Shown: positions 1 to 5,831, numbered from the stretch's first letter. The stretch is DNA of 5,883 bases from an uncultured Erysipelotrichaceae bacterium (GCA_937917505.1 CALDMQ010000239.1:1-5883), one strand, 5' to 3'. Made by a program: numbers and translations. The notes: generated by a model not told the origin, from the letters alone.

Positions 1-499
1 AATGTTCTTCTTTCACATCTTGAACACTTAAAATATGTGCACCTATCTTGATTCCTTTTTGAGCAAGAATTTGTCTTGCGATACTTCCAGCAAAAACAAG
101 CGGAGCTGTTAAACGTCCAGAAAAATGACCTCCACCACGCACATCATTAAAACCATGATATTTGATATATGCTGGATAATCACTATGACCTGGTCGCATA
201 CATTCTTTAAGTTGTGAATAATCATTTGAATGATGATCTTGATTTTTAATCATAGCACATAATGGTGCACCTGTTGTCACACCATCAAGAAGACCACTCA
301 TAATTTGAAAGTCATCTGTTTCCTTACGAGTTGTTGAAAAGCGATTTTGTCCTGGTGCACGACGTTGCATATGTCGATAAATTTCATCCATATCTATTGT
401 AATACCCGCAGGTAAATTCCCAATCACAATCCCAATGGCTTTGCCATGACTTTCACCAAAAAGTGATAACTCAATTGTCGTTCCCCAATTCGCACTCAC
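1..499 (-). CDS. aroC: Chorismate synthase, N-terminal 166 codons (3' end outside window)
   Basis: Catalyses the last shikimate step, the FMNH2-dependent anti-1,4 elimination of phosphate from EPSP to give chorismate. It is a cytosolic enzyme. Seen in the translation: GESHG at residues 15-19 (His18), the RAPGQNRFSTTRKETD block at 47-62, RPGHSDY at 102-108 (His105) and RGGGHFSGR at 121-129. These are the family's FMN- and substrate-binding signatures with the two conserved histidines. The NDVRGGGHFSGR form is familiar from clostridial-type enzymes. The start is GTG at 497-499, eight bases after AGGAGG (508-513); no ATG competes, and the family begins this close to GESHG. The gene overlaps the end of aroA by 29 bases in another frame. 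Full-length members have roughly 350-390 residues, so over half is missing, but only because the window ends. Whether it has its own flavin reductase activity cannot be told. Identity is near certain. Confidence 0.97.
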   Translation of the reverse strand, partial: MSANWGTTIELSLFGESHGKAIGIVIGNLPAGITIDMDEIYRHMQRRAPGQNRFSTTRKETDDFQIMSGLLDGVTTGAPLCAMIKNQDHHSNDYSQLKECMRPGHSDYPAYIKYHGFNDVRGGGHFSGRLTAPLVFAGSIARQILAQKGIKIGAHILSVQDVKEEH

Positions 500-1754
500 T
501 ATACTCTCCTCCTAAACTCTTAAAATCTTTCCAAAAATCAGGATATGATTTTTCAACACATTCATAATCATCTAACACAACCACATCTTCACATACTGAG
601 GAAACAATTGCAGCACTCATGGCCATACGATGATCGTGTGATGAAGTTACTTGTCCACCTTTTAATTTCTTAACACCTATAATTTCCATACTATCTTGAT
701 TTTCAATGACTTGTCCACCTAGTTGTTGAATCATATCAACAGTTGCTTTCAAACGATCACATTCTTTTAGACGTAATCTTTCAACATTTTTTATAACACT
801 TTTTCCTTTTGCATTAGCACATGCCATTGCTACTACCGGAATAATATCTGGACACTGTGTTCCATCAATCGTAGTTCCTTGAAGTGATGCACATGTGATT
901 CGACAACTATCTTCTTCTTGATAAAATTGACAACCCATTTTCTTTAAAATATCAATTGCCACCTTATCTCCTTGTTTCGATTGAAAATTCAATCCTTCTA
1001 AAATAACATCATTACCTAAAGCCCCAGCAACCAAATAAAAAGCCGCTTGTGAAAAATCACCCTCTACTTCATAATCACGTGCATGATAATGCTGACCTCC
1101 AGGAATGATAAGTTCTTGGTATTCATTATTAATCACAAAAACACCATAATGTTGCAACATTTGAATTGTTAAATCTACATAACCTTTTGATTGTAATGGT
1201 GAGGTGATAATAATACGTGAATCTTGAGGAAGTAATGGTAATGCAAATAACAACCCACTAATAAATTGTGAAGAAACATCACCGGCAATTTCAAAAGTTC
1301 CTGCATGTAATTGTCCCATGACATAAAGATCTAAAACATTTTCTTTATACAAATAACCAATATTTTGCTTTTCAAAGATCTGATAATAAACATCCAGTGG
1401 TCTTTTCCCTAAACGTCCTTCACCCTTAAAATGAAAATTTGATGGTTGAACCAATGATATAGGAATTATAAAACGAAGTGTTGATCCTGATTCATGACAA
1501 CCAATTTCACCATTATTACGCATAAAAGTTGTTGTGCCATCTATTTCTAAATAATCATCATGTTGAAAAATCATTGTCCCTAATGCTTTCATAGCAGAAA
1601 TAGTTGCTTCTATATCTTTAGAATATTGAACATTGGAAATAATACTTCTCCCTCTTGCTAAAGAAGCACAAATAATTGCACGATGTGCCATACTTTTTGA
1701 AGGTGGAATATGAACTTTTCCTTGTAATTGTTTTGGTTGAATACGTAAACTCAT
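471..1754 (-). CDS. aroA: 3-phosphoshikimate 1-carboxyvinyltransferase (EPSP synthase)
   Basis: Transfers the enolpyruvyl group of PEP to shikimate 3-phosphate, the sixth shikimate step and the glyphosate target. The 427 residues are the normal length for the two-domain inside-out barrel. Seen: PPSKSMAHR at 17-25 (Lys20, Arg25), ESGSTLRF at 88-95 (the PEP/glyphosate loop), RPL with Arg118, SSQ at 161-163, Asp303 in CPDIIP, KECDR at 330-334 (Glu331, Arg334), DHRMAM at 374-379 (Arg376) and Lys402 in EKSYPDF. These match the E. coli residues Lys22, Arg124, Ser169-Gln171, Asp313, Glu341, Arg386 and Lys411. Gly90 fills the position of E. coli Gly96, so the alanine of glyphosate-insensitive class II enzymes is absent. 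Tolerance cannot be judged beyond that. The ATG at 1752-1754 has a strong GAAGGAGG six bases upstream, and one base separates it from the aroB stop codon. The gene's end overlaps aroC. Confidence 0.98.
   Translation of the reverse strand: MSLRIQPKQLQGKVHIPPSKSMAHRAIICASLARGRSIISNVQYSKDIEATISAMKALGTMIFQHDDYLEIDGTTTFMRNNGEIGCHESGSTLRFIIPISLVQPSNFHFKGEGRLGKRPLDVYYQIFEKQNIGYLYKENVLDLYVMGQLHAGTFEIAGDVSSQFISGLLFALPLLPQDSRIIITSPLQSKGYVDLTIQMLQHYGVFVINNEYQELIIPGGQHYHARDYEVEGDFSQAAFYLVAGALGNDVILEGLNFQSKQGDKVAIDILKKMGCQFYQEEDSCRITCASLQGTTIDGTQCPDIIPVVAMACANAKGKSVIKNVERLRLKECDRLKATVDMIQQLGGQVIENQDSMEIIGVKKLKGGQVTSSHDHRMAMSAAIVSSVCEDVVVLDDYECVEKSYPDFWKDFKSLGGEYSECELGNDN
508..513 (-). promoter_or_regulatory. 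Ribosome binding site of aroC, inside aroA
   Basis: A perfect AGGAGG lies eight bases upstream of the GTG at 499. It sits within the aroA codons for Leu-Gly-Gly-Glu near that protein's C-terminus, so ribosomes finishing aroA cover it. It decides the aroC start and suggests translational coupling. Confidence 0.85.
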
Positions 1755-1755
1755 T

Positions 1756-2814
1756 TTATACCTCCTTCATCTCTTTCACAAATTCTATATCACTTGGATA
1801 AACATAAGCATGTCCTATCTCATGTAATAAAATATAGGATAGCTGTTGATGAATATTTTTCTTATCTTTCATCATCGCTTCTTTTAATTCATCTATTTGA
1901 ACATCAACTTCATAAGGTAATTGATATTGTTGAACAATATCTTGGATTTGTTTAGCAGTTCCTAATTTCGTTAATTGCTTTGCTTCAGAAATCTTTGTCA
2001 AAAGAACCATACCCATACTTACAGCTTCCCCATGTGAATATTTTTCATAATGATAATACTGTTCAATGGCATGTCCTAATGTATGACCAAAATTCAATAA
2101 CAATCGACTGCCAAAATCATAAACATCTTTTTCTACAACTTCTCTTTTTAAATCAACACAGCGATAAATAATCTCATCAATATCTTTATACAATTCATCA
2201 AATGACATATAAGATTTTAATCTATCAAAAAGTTCTTTATCAAAAATACAACCATATTTAATCACTTCACCCATACCATCACAAATAAAACGAGGTTCAA
2301 GTGTTTTTAAAGTAAATGGATCAATGATTACCAACAACGGATGTTTAAAAGCACCAATAAGATTTTTCCCTTCATCTAAATCAACAGCCACTTTACCACC
2401 AACACTCGAATCCACTTGTGCAAGTAATGATGTAGGAATTTGAACAAGTGAAACACCTCGCAAATACGTACTTGCAACAAAACCTGCTAAATCCCCAATC
2501 ACACCACCACCTAAGGCTATGATTAAGTCCGTACGTGTCAAATGAAATGAAAGCAATTGATTATAAATATCAGGTAAAACATCAAAACGCTTTGATTGTT
2601 CACCATGGGGAATAATAACATGACCAACATCATAAAACGATTCCAATTCAGTTTCAACCTTTTTTCCATAATAACCAAAGACTTGATCATCACTGATAAT
2701 CATTATCTTTTTCCCTTGATAAACAGATTGAATGTAATCATTTAGATGATCCAATGCCCCTTTTTCAATAATAATATCATAACTCTCTTTTTCTAAATTG
2801 ACTTTCAATTTCAC
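1756..2814 (-). CDS. aroB: 3-dehydroquinate synthase
   Basis: Converts DAHP to 3-dehydroquinate, the second shikimate step, using NAD+ and a divalent metal (usually Zn2+ or Co2+) in the cytosol. In the 352-residue protein counted from GTG 2814 (add 3 for the longer form): GEQSK at 71-75, the NAD-binding GGGVIGDLAGF at 102-112, PTSLLAQVDSSVGGK at 127-141, GKNLIGAF at 149-156, GMGEVIKYG at 180-188 with metal ligand Glu183, LNFGHTLGHAIE at 240-251 with His244 and His248, SHGEA at 260-264 with His261, and DKK near 317-319. The metal ligand set Glu, His, His appears complete. An in-frame GTG at 2823 could add three residues, but the only good Shine-Dalgarno overlaps that codon and is eight bases from GTG 2814. 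It follows aroF closely and ends one base before aroA. Identity is very secure; the exact start is less so. Confidence 0.96.
   Translation of the reverse strand: MKLKVNLEKESYDIIIEKGALDHLNDYIQSVYQGKKIMIISDDQVFGYYGKKVETELESFYDVGHVIIPHGEQSKRFDVLPDIYNQLLSFHLTRTDLIIALGGGVIGDLAGFVASTYLRGVSLVQIPTSLLAQVDSSVGGKVAVDLDEGKNLIGAFKHPLLVIIDPFTLKTLEPRFICDGMGEVIKYGCIFDKELFDRLKSYMSFDELYKDIDEIIYRCVDLKREVVEKDVYDFGSRLLLNFGHTLGHAIEQYYHYEKYSHGEAVSMGMVLLTKISEAKQLTKLGTAKQIQDIVQQYQLPYEVDVQIDELKEAMMKDKKNIHQQLSYILLHEIGHAYVYPSDIEFVKEMKEV
1761..1768 (-). promoter_or_regulatory. Ribosome binding site of aroA, inside the end of aroB
   Basis: GAAGGAGG lies six bases before the aroA ATG and within the last codons of aroB, a near-ideal Shine-Dalgarno sequence. 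The aroB stop (1756-1758) falls between it and the start codon, so termination and re-initiation happen in the same ribosome footprint. Confidence 0.85.
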
Positions 2815-2822
2815 TTCATTCA

Positions 2823-2827
2823 CTCCT
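2823..2827 (-). promoter_or_regulatory. Ribosome binding site that decides the aroB start
   Basis: AGGAG overlaps the aroF stop codon (TAG, 2826-2828). It also shares a base with the GTG at 2821-2823, which makes that GTG a poor start. The next in-frame GTG (2812-2814) is eight bases away, the usual spacing. A weaker GGGAA at 2836-2840, twelve bases from GTG 2823, is the only support for the longer form. Confidence 0.65.
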
Positions 2828-3842
2828 AAACTTTCTTCCCTACTATTTTAGCAATTTCTTTCACTTCTTCAATTAATTGTGTATACTTTTCAGGTTTTAA
2901 CGATTGTGGTCCATCACATAATGCACATTCAGGATTATTATGTACCTCAATCATCAAACCATCACATCCTGCCGCAATAGAAGCTTTTGCCATTGGTTCA
3001 ACCAACCACCATTTTCCTCCAGCATGGGATGGATCAATAATAATAGGAAGATGTGTTAATTTTTTAACCACTGGTATTGCTTGTAAATCTAATGTATTTC
3101 TTGTATAAGTTTCAAAAGTACGAACACCTCTTTCACATAAAATGACATTTGGATTTCCACTTGCCATAATATATTCTGCACTCATAATCCACTCTTCATA
3201 AGTTGCACTTAATCCTCTTTTTAAAAGAATTGGTCGTGTACATCTTTTTCCTACTTCTTTTAATAAATCAAAATTTTGCATGTTTCTTGCACCAATTTGG
3301 ACAAGATCAACTTTTTCATTAAATTCTTCAATATAATCAGCACTCATTAACTCAGATACAATAGGAAGACCCGTTACTTCCTTAGCTGCTAATAAAATAT
3401 CCAATCCATCACTTCCCATACCTTGAAAAGCATAAGGTGAAGTTCTTGGTTTAAAAGCTCCCCCTCTTAACATATTTGCCCCGGCAGCTTTTGCGGCTTT
3501 TGCAATTTCAATCACTTGTTCTTTTGATTCTACTGAACAAGGACCAGCAATCAAAGCCAAATGTCCAGCACCAACTTTAACACCAGAAACATCAATAATA
3601 GATTCTTCTGGATGAAATGCACGATTTGCAAGTTTATAAGGTTCACTGACATGCATGACTTTTTGTACTGCTTCATCAACTTCAATAGACTTAGGATCAA
3701 CTTTTGTAGTATCACCAATAACACCACAAATTATGACTTCCTCCCCTTCAACCACATGCGTTGATAATCCTTTATCCTCTACTTGACTAACAATCTTTTC
3801 AACTTCTTCTTTTGTTGTATGAGGTTTAAATACAATAATCAT
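2826..3842 (-). CDS. aroF: 3-deoxy-7-phosphoheptulonate (DAHP) synthase, type I-beta with N-terminal ferredoxin-like domain
   Basis: Condenses PEP with erythrose 4-phosphate to DAHP, the committed first step of aromatic synthesis. The 338 residues match the Thermotoga-type I-beta enzyme: a ferredoxin-like regulatory domain (about 1-70, beginning MIIVFKPHTT) and then a TIM barrel. Seen: AGPCSVES at 99-106, RGGAFKPRTSPYAFQG at 126-141, QIGARNMQN at 182-190, LKRG at 207-210, CERGVRTFE at 236-244, DPSHAGGK at 270-277, EVHNNPECALCDGPQSL at 299-315. The likely metal ligands are Cys102, His273, Glu299 and Asp310. In relatives the N-terminal domain mediates Tyr or Phe feedback inhibition; here that is inference. 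ATG 3840-3842 has AGGAG nine bases upstream. A frame extending to 3890 would begin within the T-box terminator and adds no family-like sequence. First gene of the operon, directly under the T-box. A CxxC (306-309) abuts ligand Asp310. Confidence 0.97.
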   Translation of the reverse strand: MIIVFKPHTTKEEVEKIVSQVEDKGLSTHVVEGEEVIICGVIGDTTKVDPKSIEVDEAVQKVMHVSEPYKLANRAFHPEESIIDVSGVKVGAGHLALIAGPCSVESKEQVIEIAKAAKAAGANMLRGGAFKPRTSPYAFQGMGSDGLDILLAAKEVTGLPIVSELMSADYIEEFNEKVDLVQIGARNMQNFDLLKEVGKRCTRPILLKRGLSATYEEWIMSAEYIMASGNPNVILCERGVRTFETYTRNTLDLQAIPVVKKLTHLPIIIDPSHAGGKWWLVEPMAKASIAAGCDGLMIEVHNNPECALCDGPQSLKPEKYTQLIEEVKEIAKIVGKKV

Positions 3843-3851
3843 TTTTCTTCT

Positions 3852-3856
3852 CTCCT
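3852..3856 (-). promoter_or_regulatory. Ribosome binding site of aroF
   Basis: AGGAG (in AAAGGAGAG) is nine bases upstream of ATG 3842 and lies after the T-box terminator. It supports this start over the in-frame ATG at 3888-3890, which sits in the terminator hairpin and has no such site. Confidence 0.85.
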
Positions 3857-3872
3857 TTTTCCTGATATAAAC

Positions 3873-3901
3873 AAAAAAACTCTCACCCATAAGGACGAGA
3901 G
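3873..3901 (-). terminator. Conditional intrinsic terminator of the T-box
   Basis: CUCUCGUCC (3901-3893) and GGGUGAGAG (3888-3880) form a nine-pair stem with two G-U pairs and a UUAU loop. Seven U residues follow (3879-3873). It overlaps the antiterminator and stops transcription 30 bases before aroF when the cognate tRNA is charged. Confidence 0.93.
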
Positions 3902-3922
3902 ATACATTCGTGTTACCACCTT
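3891..3922 (-). promoter_or_regulatory. T-box antiterminator
   Basis: AAGG (3922-3919) pairs with CCUU (3894-3891) and ACGA (3911-3908) with UCGU (3898-3895). They flank the canonical seven-base bulge UGGUAAC, whose UGGU binds the free tRNA ACCA end. The 3' strand is shared with the terminator's 5' strand, so the two folds exclude each other. Confidence 0.92.
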
Positions 3923-3928
3923 AATTCA

Positions 3929-3957
3929 CTTATACATCACTATATAAGTCTTGTCAA
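3929..3957 (-). promoter_or_regulatory. Possible second promoter nested inside the T-box
   Basis: A perfect TTGACA (3957-3952), a 17-base spacer and TATAAG (3934-3929, five of six) lie between the upstream hairpin and Stem III. The -10 coincides with the 3' strand of Stem III, so conservation there may reflect RNA structure rather than promoter function. If active, transcripts would begin near 3922, at the T-box, without Stem I. Its activity is unproven. Confidence 0.35.
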
Positions 3958-4030
3958 GTACTACCATACTCTAACACTATAACGGGTGTACCCGTGTTAA
4001 CCTACTTCATTCAGTCACCTACTCCAAGAC

Positions 4031-4033
4031 GAA
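4031..4033 (-). promoter_or_regulatory. T-box specifier codon UUC (Phe), proposed
   Basis: After the upper Stem I strand CAUAAUU (4043-4037) come GAA, then UUC, then G, then UCUU, which pairs with AAGA at 4106-4103. In known T-boxes such as glyQS the specifier follows a similar short purine-rich GAA(A) stretch and precedes a purine and a UUCUU-like strand. UUC reads as phenylalanine. The acceptor-pairing base U3915 fits a discriminator A, as in tRNA-Phe or tRNA-Tyr, and argues against tRNA-Trp, which has G in bacteria. No Tyr codon occupies this loop. Confidence 0.7.
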
Positions 4034-4145
4034 TTCAATTATGTTACAATATTCTTTTCCACCACCCAAGAACTCTCTTCAATTGTTTCATAACCTACTC
4101 TTTCTTTTCACTGTATTTATATCAGTTATTTATTTTGATGATATT

Positions 4146-4174
4146 ATTTTAGGTAATGGACAAACATTTGTCAA
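4146..4174 (-). promoter_or_regulatory. Sigma-A-type promoter of the T-box/aro operon
   Basis: A perfect -35 TTGACA (4174-4169), a 17-base spacer and the -10 TAAAAT (4151-4146, five of six consensus). Transcription should begin near 4139, just ahead of Stem I. The -35 begins only 7 bases after the LCP stop codon. A six-base inverted repeat, GACAAA/TTTGTC (4172-4159), covers the -35 and upper spacer. Confidence 0.85.
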
Positions 4175-4181
4175 GGACAAT

Positions 4182-5705
4182 TTATGAATTCTCCTTCTTG
4201 TCTATTTTCAAAATTTCTTTTCCTTCCATGACAATGCGAATATATTCTTTTGCTTGATCAATAGTTTCCTGATAAGGATCCATGACATACAAACCATCTT
4301 TATTCGCTCTTCTAATAATCTCTTCACTTACAGTTGCAAGTTGGAAAACACGTTTTCCATCATCCCCCTCTAAATGATAAGATTGAATATCCCATTTAGA
4401 TAAATCATCCATCTGCATATTAATCAATGATTTAATATCACTCTCTGGCATATTTGTTGTAAAACTTTCTGAAACAGAACCCAATATATCATCTATTTTT
4501 GTAACTACAGAAAGATCGGTACATTTCTTCATAATAGCTTTTAAGACAAGCATTTGATTTTGATTTCTAGCATTATCTCCAAGCAAGAAAGATTTTCTCT
4601 CTCTTACAAATGCTAAAGCATGTTTACCATCCATCACTGTCTTACCTGGTTTCATTTGATATTTATAGATTTTTGTTGTAAATACACCATCATCATTACC
4701 AATAACACGGTACTTAGGAATATCCACTTCTACACCACCTAAAGCATCAACAATACCTTCAAACGATGTAAAATTAAATTTAGCATAATAATTTAAATCA
4801 ATATCTAGAAGATTTTCTAAAGTACTTTGAGTACATTGAGTCCCTTTTTTTGCACTATGAGTCAGTTTATCTTTACCAACATTTTGCCCATCATTATATA
4901 AATCTACATAATAATCTCTAGGAATACTTGTGATTAAAATTTGTTTTGTCTTTGGATTGATTGTCGCAATCATATTCACATCAGATAATGCATCTGCTCG
5001 AGAAATATCTCCTCTTTTATCAGTACCTAAAACCAATACATTAAACGGTTCCTTAGTCACCTCAGCACTATTAGCTTCCACACTAGGAATCTTTATTGAA
5101 AGTTTATCTACAATACGAATTCTTTCATCTAAACCTTCTTCAATATCATTCAATGCTTCAATATCAACAGACTTTATAATCATTGCTTGAATTGTATCAT
5201 CTTCTAAATTTTCCAACAACTCACTATCACTGCTATAACTTTCTACATCAATATCACCAATTTCATCTTCAATCAATATTTCAGCCTTATTCATATTAAT
5301 CATATCAACTGATGTATTCGCACCAAATTTTTTTTCTTTTAAATCACTTAAATTTTGATATGTTGAATTCTTCATAACAACAACATCAATTTCTATTGTT
5401 TCTTCTTTTGCACCAGCAATTGCTGTAATAAAATCATCACCTTTTAATATCAATAAACTAGCAAAAACTAAAGCAATTGCCAATAAAACATTCACTAATT
5501 TTAAAAGAACAACACGTATAGGATGTTTATTATCTTTATCACATTCACCTTTATACAAAAGTAAAACAATCACAAATAACAAAGTAGCAATCACTACCAA
5601 ATATTTAACAGGTAACATTTGTGTTTGAAATAATACAAACATCAAAAAAGTTGCAGATAACAATGTTAAAAACAATAATACACGTCTTGATAGAATTTTC
5701 TTCAT
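4182..5705 (-). CDS. LytR-CpsA-Psr (LCP) family cell-wall polymer ligase, CpsA-like architecture
   Basis: LCP proteins act outside the membrane, moving undecaprenyl-linked polymers such as teichoic acid or capsule onto peptidoglycan (or protein). The 507 residues show a basic N-terminus, three hydrophobic segments (about 8-27, 32-51, 64-87), an extracellular accessory region (about 104-205) and an LCP domain (about 220-400). LCP hallmarks seen: FNVLVLGTDKRGD at 221-233, the acidic/arginine stretch to Asp242, TSIPRDYYV at 259-267 with Arg263, KLTH at 280-283, NYYAKFNFTSF at 305-315, DALGGVEVDIP at 320-330, ALAFVRER at 363-370 and GDNARNQNQ at 376-384 (Arg380, Gln384). This three-helix plus accessory layout is that of streptococcal CpsA/Cps2A, and the accessory part resembles its DNA_PPF-like domain. 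The polymer substrate cannot be told. The start ATG 5703-5705 has a split Shine-Dalgarno; no terminator separates the gene from the aro leader. Older annotations call this family 'transcriptional regulator LytR'. Confidence 0.93.
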   Translation of the reverse strand: MKKILSRRVLLFLTLLSATFLMFVLFQTQMLPVKYLVVIATLLFVIVLLLYKGECDKDNKHPIRVVLLKLVNVLLAIALVFASLLILKGDDFITAIAGAKEETIEIDVVVMKNSTYQNLSDLKEKKFGANTSVDMINMNKAEILIEDEIGDIDVESYSSDSELLENLEDDTIQAMIIKSVDIEALNDIEEGLDERIRIVDKLSIKIPSVEANSAEVTKEPFNVLVLGTDKRGDISRADALSDVNMIATINPKTKQILITSIPRDYYVDLYNDGQNVGKDKLTHSAKKGTQCTQSTLENLLDIDLNYYAKFNFTSFEGIVDALGGVEVDIPKYRVIGNDDGVFTTKIYKYQMKPGKTVMDGKHALAFVRERKSFLLGDNARNQNQMLVLKAIMKKCTDLSVVTKIDDILGSVSESFTTNMPESDIKSLINMQMDDLSKWDIQSYHLEGDDGKRVFQLATVSEEIIRRANKDGLYVMDPYQETIDQAKEYIRIVMEGKEILKIDKKENS

Positions 5706-5708
5706 TGA

Positions 5709-5721
5709 ATCACCATTCCTT
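5709..5721 (-). promoter_or_regulatory. Unusual split ribosome binding site of the LCP gene
   Basis: AAGGA (5721-5717) and GGTGAT (5714-5709) are the two halves of the extended Shine-Dalgarno AAGGAGGTGAT, separated by an inserted AT. The first half is eleven bases from the ATG and the second only three, so either gives a less than ideal spacing. The insertion also creates an out-of-frame ATG at 5716-5714. Confidence 0.5.
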
Positions 5722-5736
5722 ATTCACATATTCACC

Positions 5737-5764
5737 ATTATACACTTTCATTATATAAATTCAA
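5737..5764 (-). promoter_or_regulatory. Probable promoter of the LCP gene
   Basis: TTGAAT (5764-5759), a 16-base spacer and a perfect TATAAT (5742-5737) predict a start near 5730 and a leader of about 25 bases. A second TATAAT at 5755-5750 lacks a convincing -35. The flanking stretch to 5830 is very AT-rich and holds nothing else I can support. Confidence 0.6.
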
Positions 5765-5831
5765 TGTATTTTGCATTTAAGAAAAAATTCTTTACATAAC
5801 AAATATAAAACAAAAATATGAATTTTCTGTG

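Larger units (their letters stand above)
3873..4139 (-). ncRNA. T-box tRNA-sensing riboswitch leader of the aro operon (probable Phe specifier)
   Basis: A transcription-antitermination leader that senses uncharged tRNA; it fills most of the gap between the LCP gene and aroF. Seen in RNA order: an AGUA S-turn at 4099-4096; a stem pairing 4095-4089 with 4043-4037; the AGAGAG bulge region around 4078-4073; a distal hairpin UUCUU/AAGAA (4072-4068 with 4056-4052) around the GGUGG loop; the specifier loop at 4036-4030; a hairpin in ACGGGU/ACCCGU (about 3995-3982); a Stem III of 7 bp (3949-3943 with 3934-3928); the T-box AAGGUGGUAACACGAA (3922-3907); and a terminator ending at 3873. The bulge UGGU would pair with a tRNA 3' end ACCA. 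Uncharged tRNA should stabilise the antiterminator and let aroF-aroB-aroA-aroC be transcribed. The 5' end is inferred from the promoter. That this is a T-box is very secure; the amino acid is less so. Confidence 0.95.

Noticed and set aside
471..1754. Glyphosate-tolerance variant of EPSP synthase
   Set aside because: The PEP loop reads ESGSTLRF, differing from the E. coli sequence, but the key glycine is kept and this form is ordinary for Firmicutes; no tolerance claim is justified from sequence alone.
1980..2171. 63-codon plus-strand reading frame
   Set aside because: Fully antisense to aroB, whose conserved motifs (GHTLGHAIE, SHGEA) fall within it; no family-like sequence and no supporting SD.
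3561..3764. 67-codon plus-strand reading frame
   Set aside because: Antisense to the N-terminal half of aroF; it follows from the codon use of the real gene and shows no recognisable domain.
3843..3890. A 16-codon N-terminal extension of aroF starting at ATG 3888-3890
   Set aside because: The extension lies in the T-box terminator and leader, has no ribosome binding site, encodes a basic stretch unlike the family, and the protein from ATG 3842 begins exactly like I-beta DAHP synthases with a good SD.
4930..5190. 86-codon plus-strand reading frame with a hydrophobic start
   Set aside because: It looks like a small secreted protein, but it is antisense to the LCP gene across the conserved FNVLVLGTD and TSIPRDYYV motifs, and has no promoter or SD I can support.
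5767..5800. AAGAA/TTCTT inverted repeat and AT-rich runs upstream of the LCP promoter
   Set aside because: Short A/T-only symmetry is expected by chance in DNA of this composition; it has neither a T tract of terminator type nor a clear operator position.
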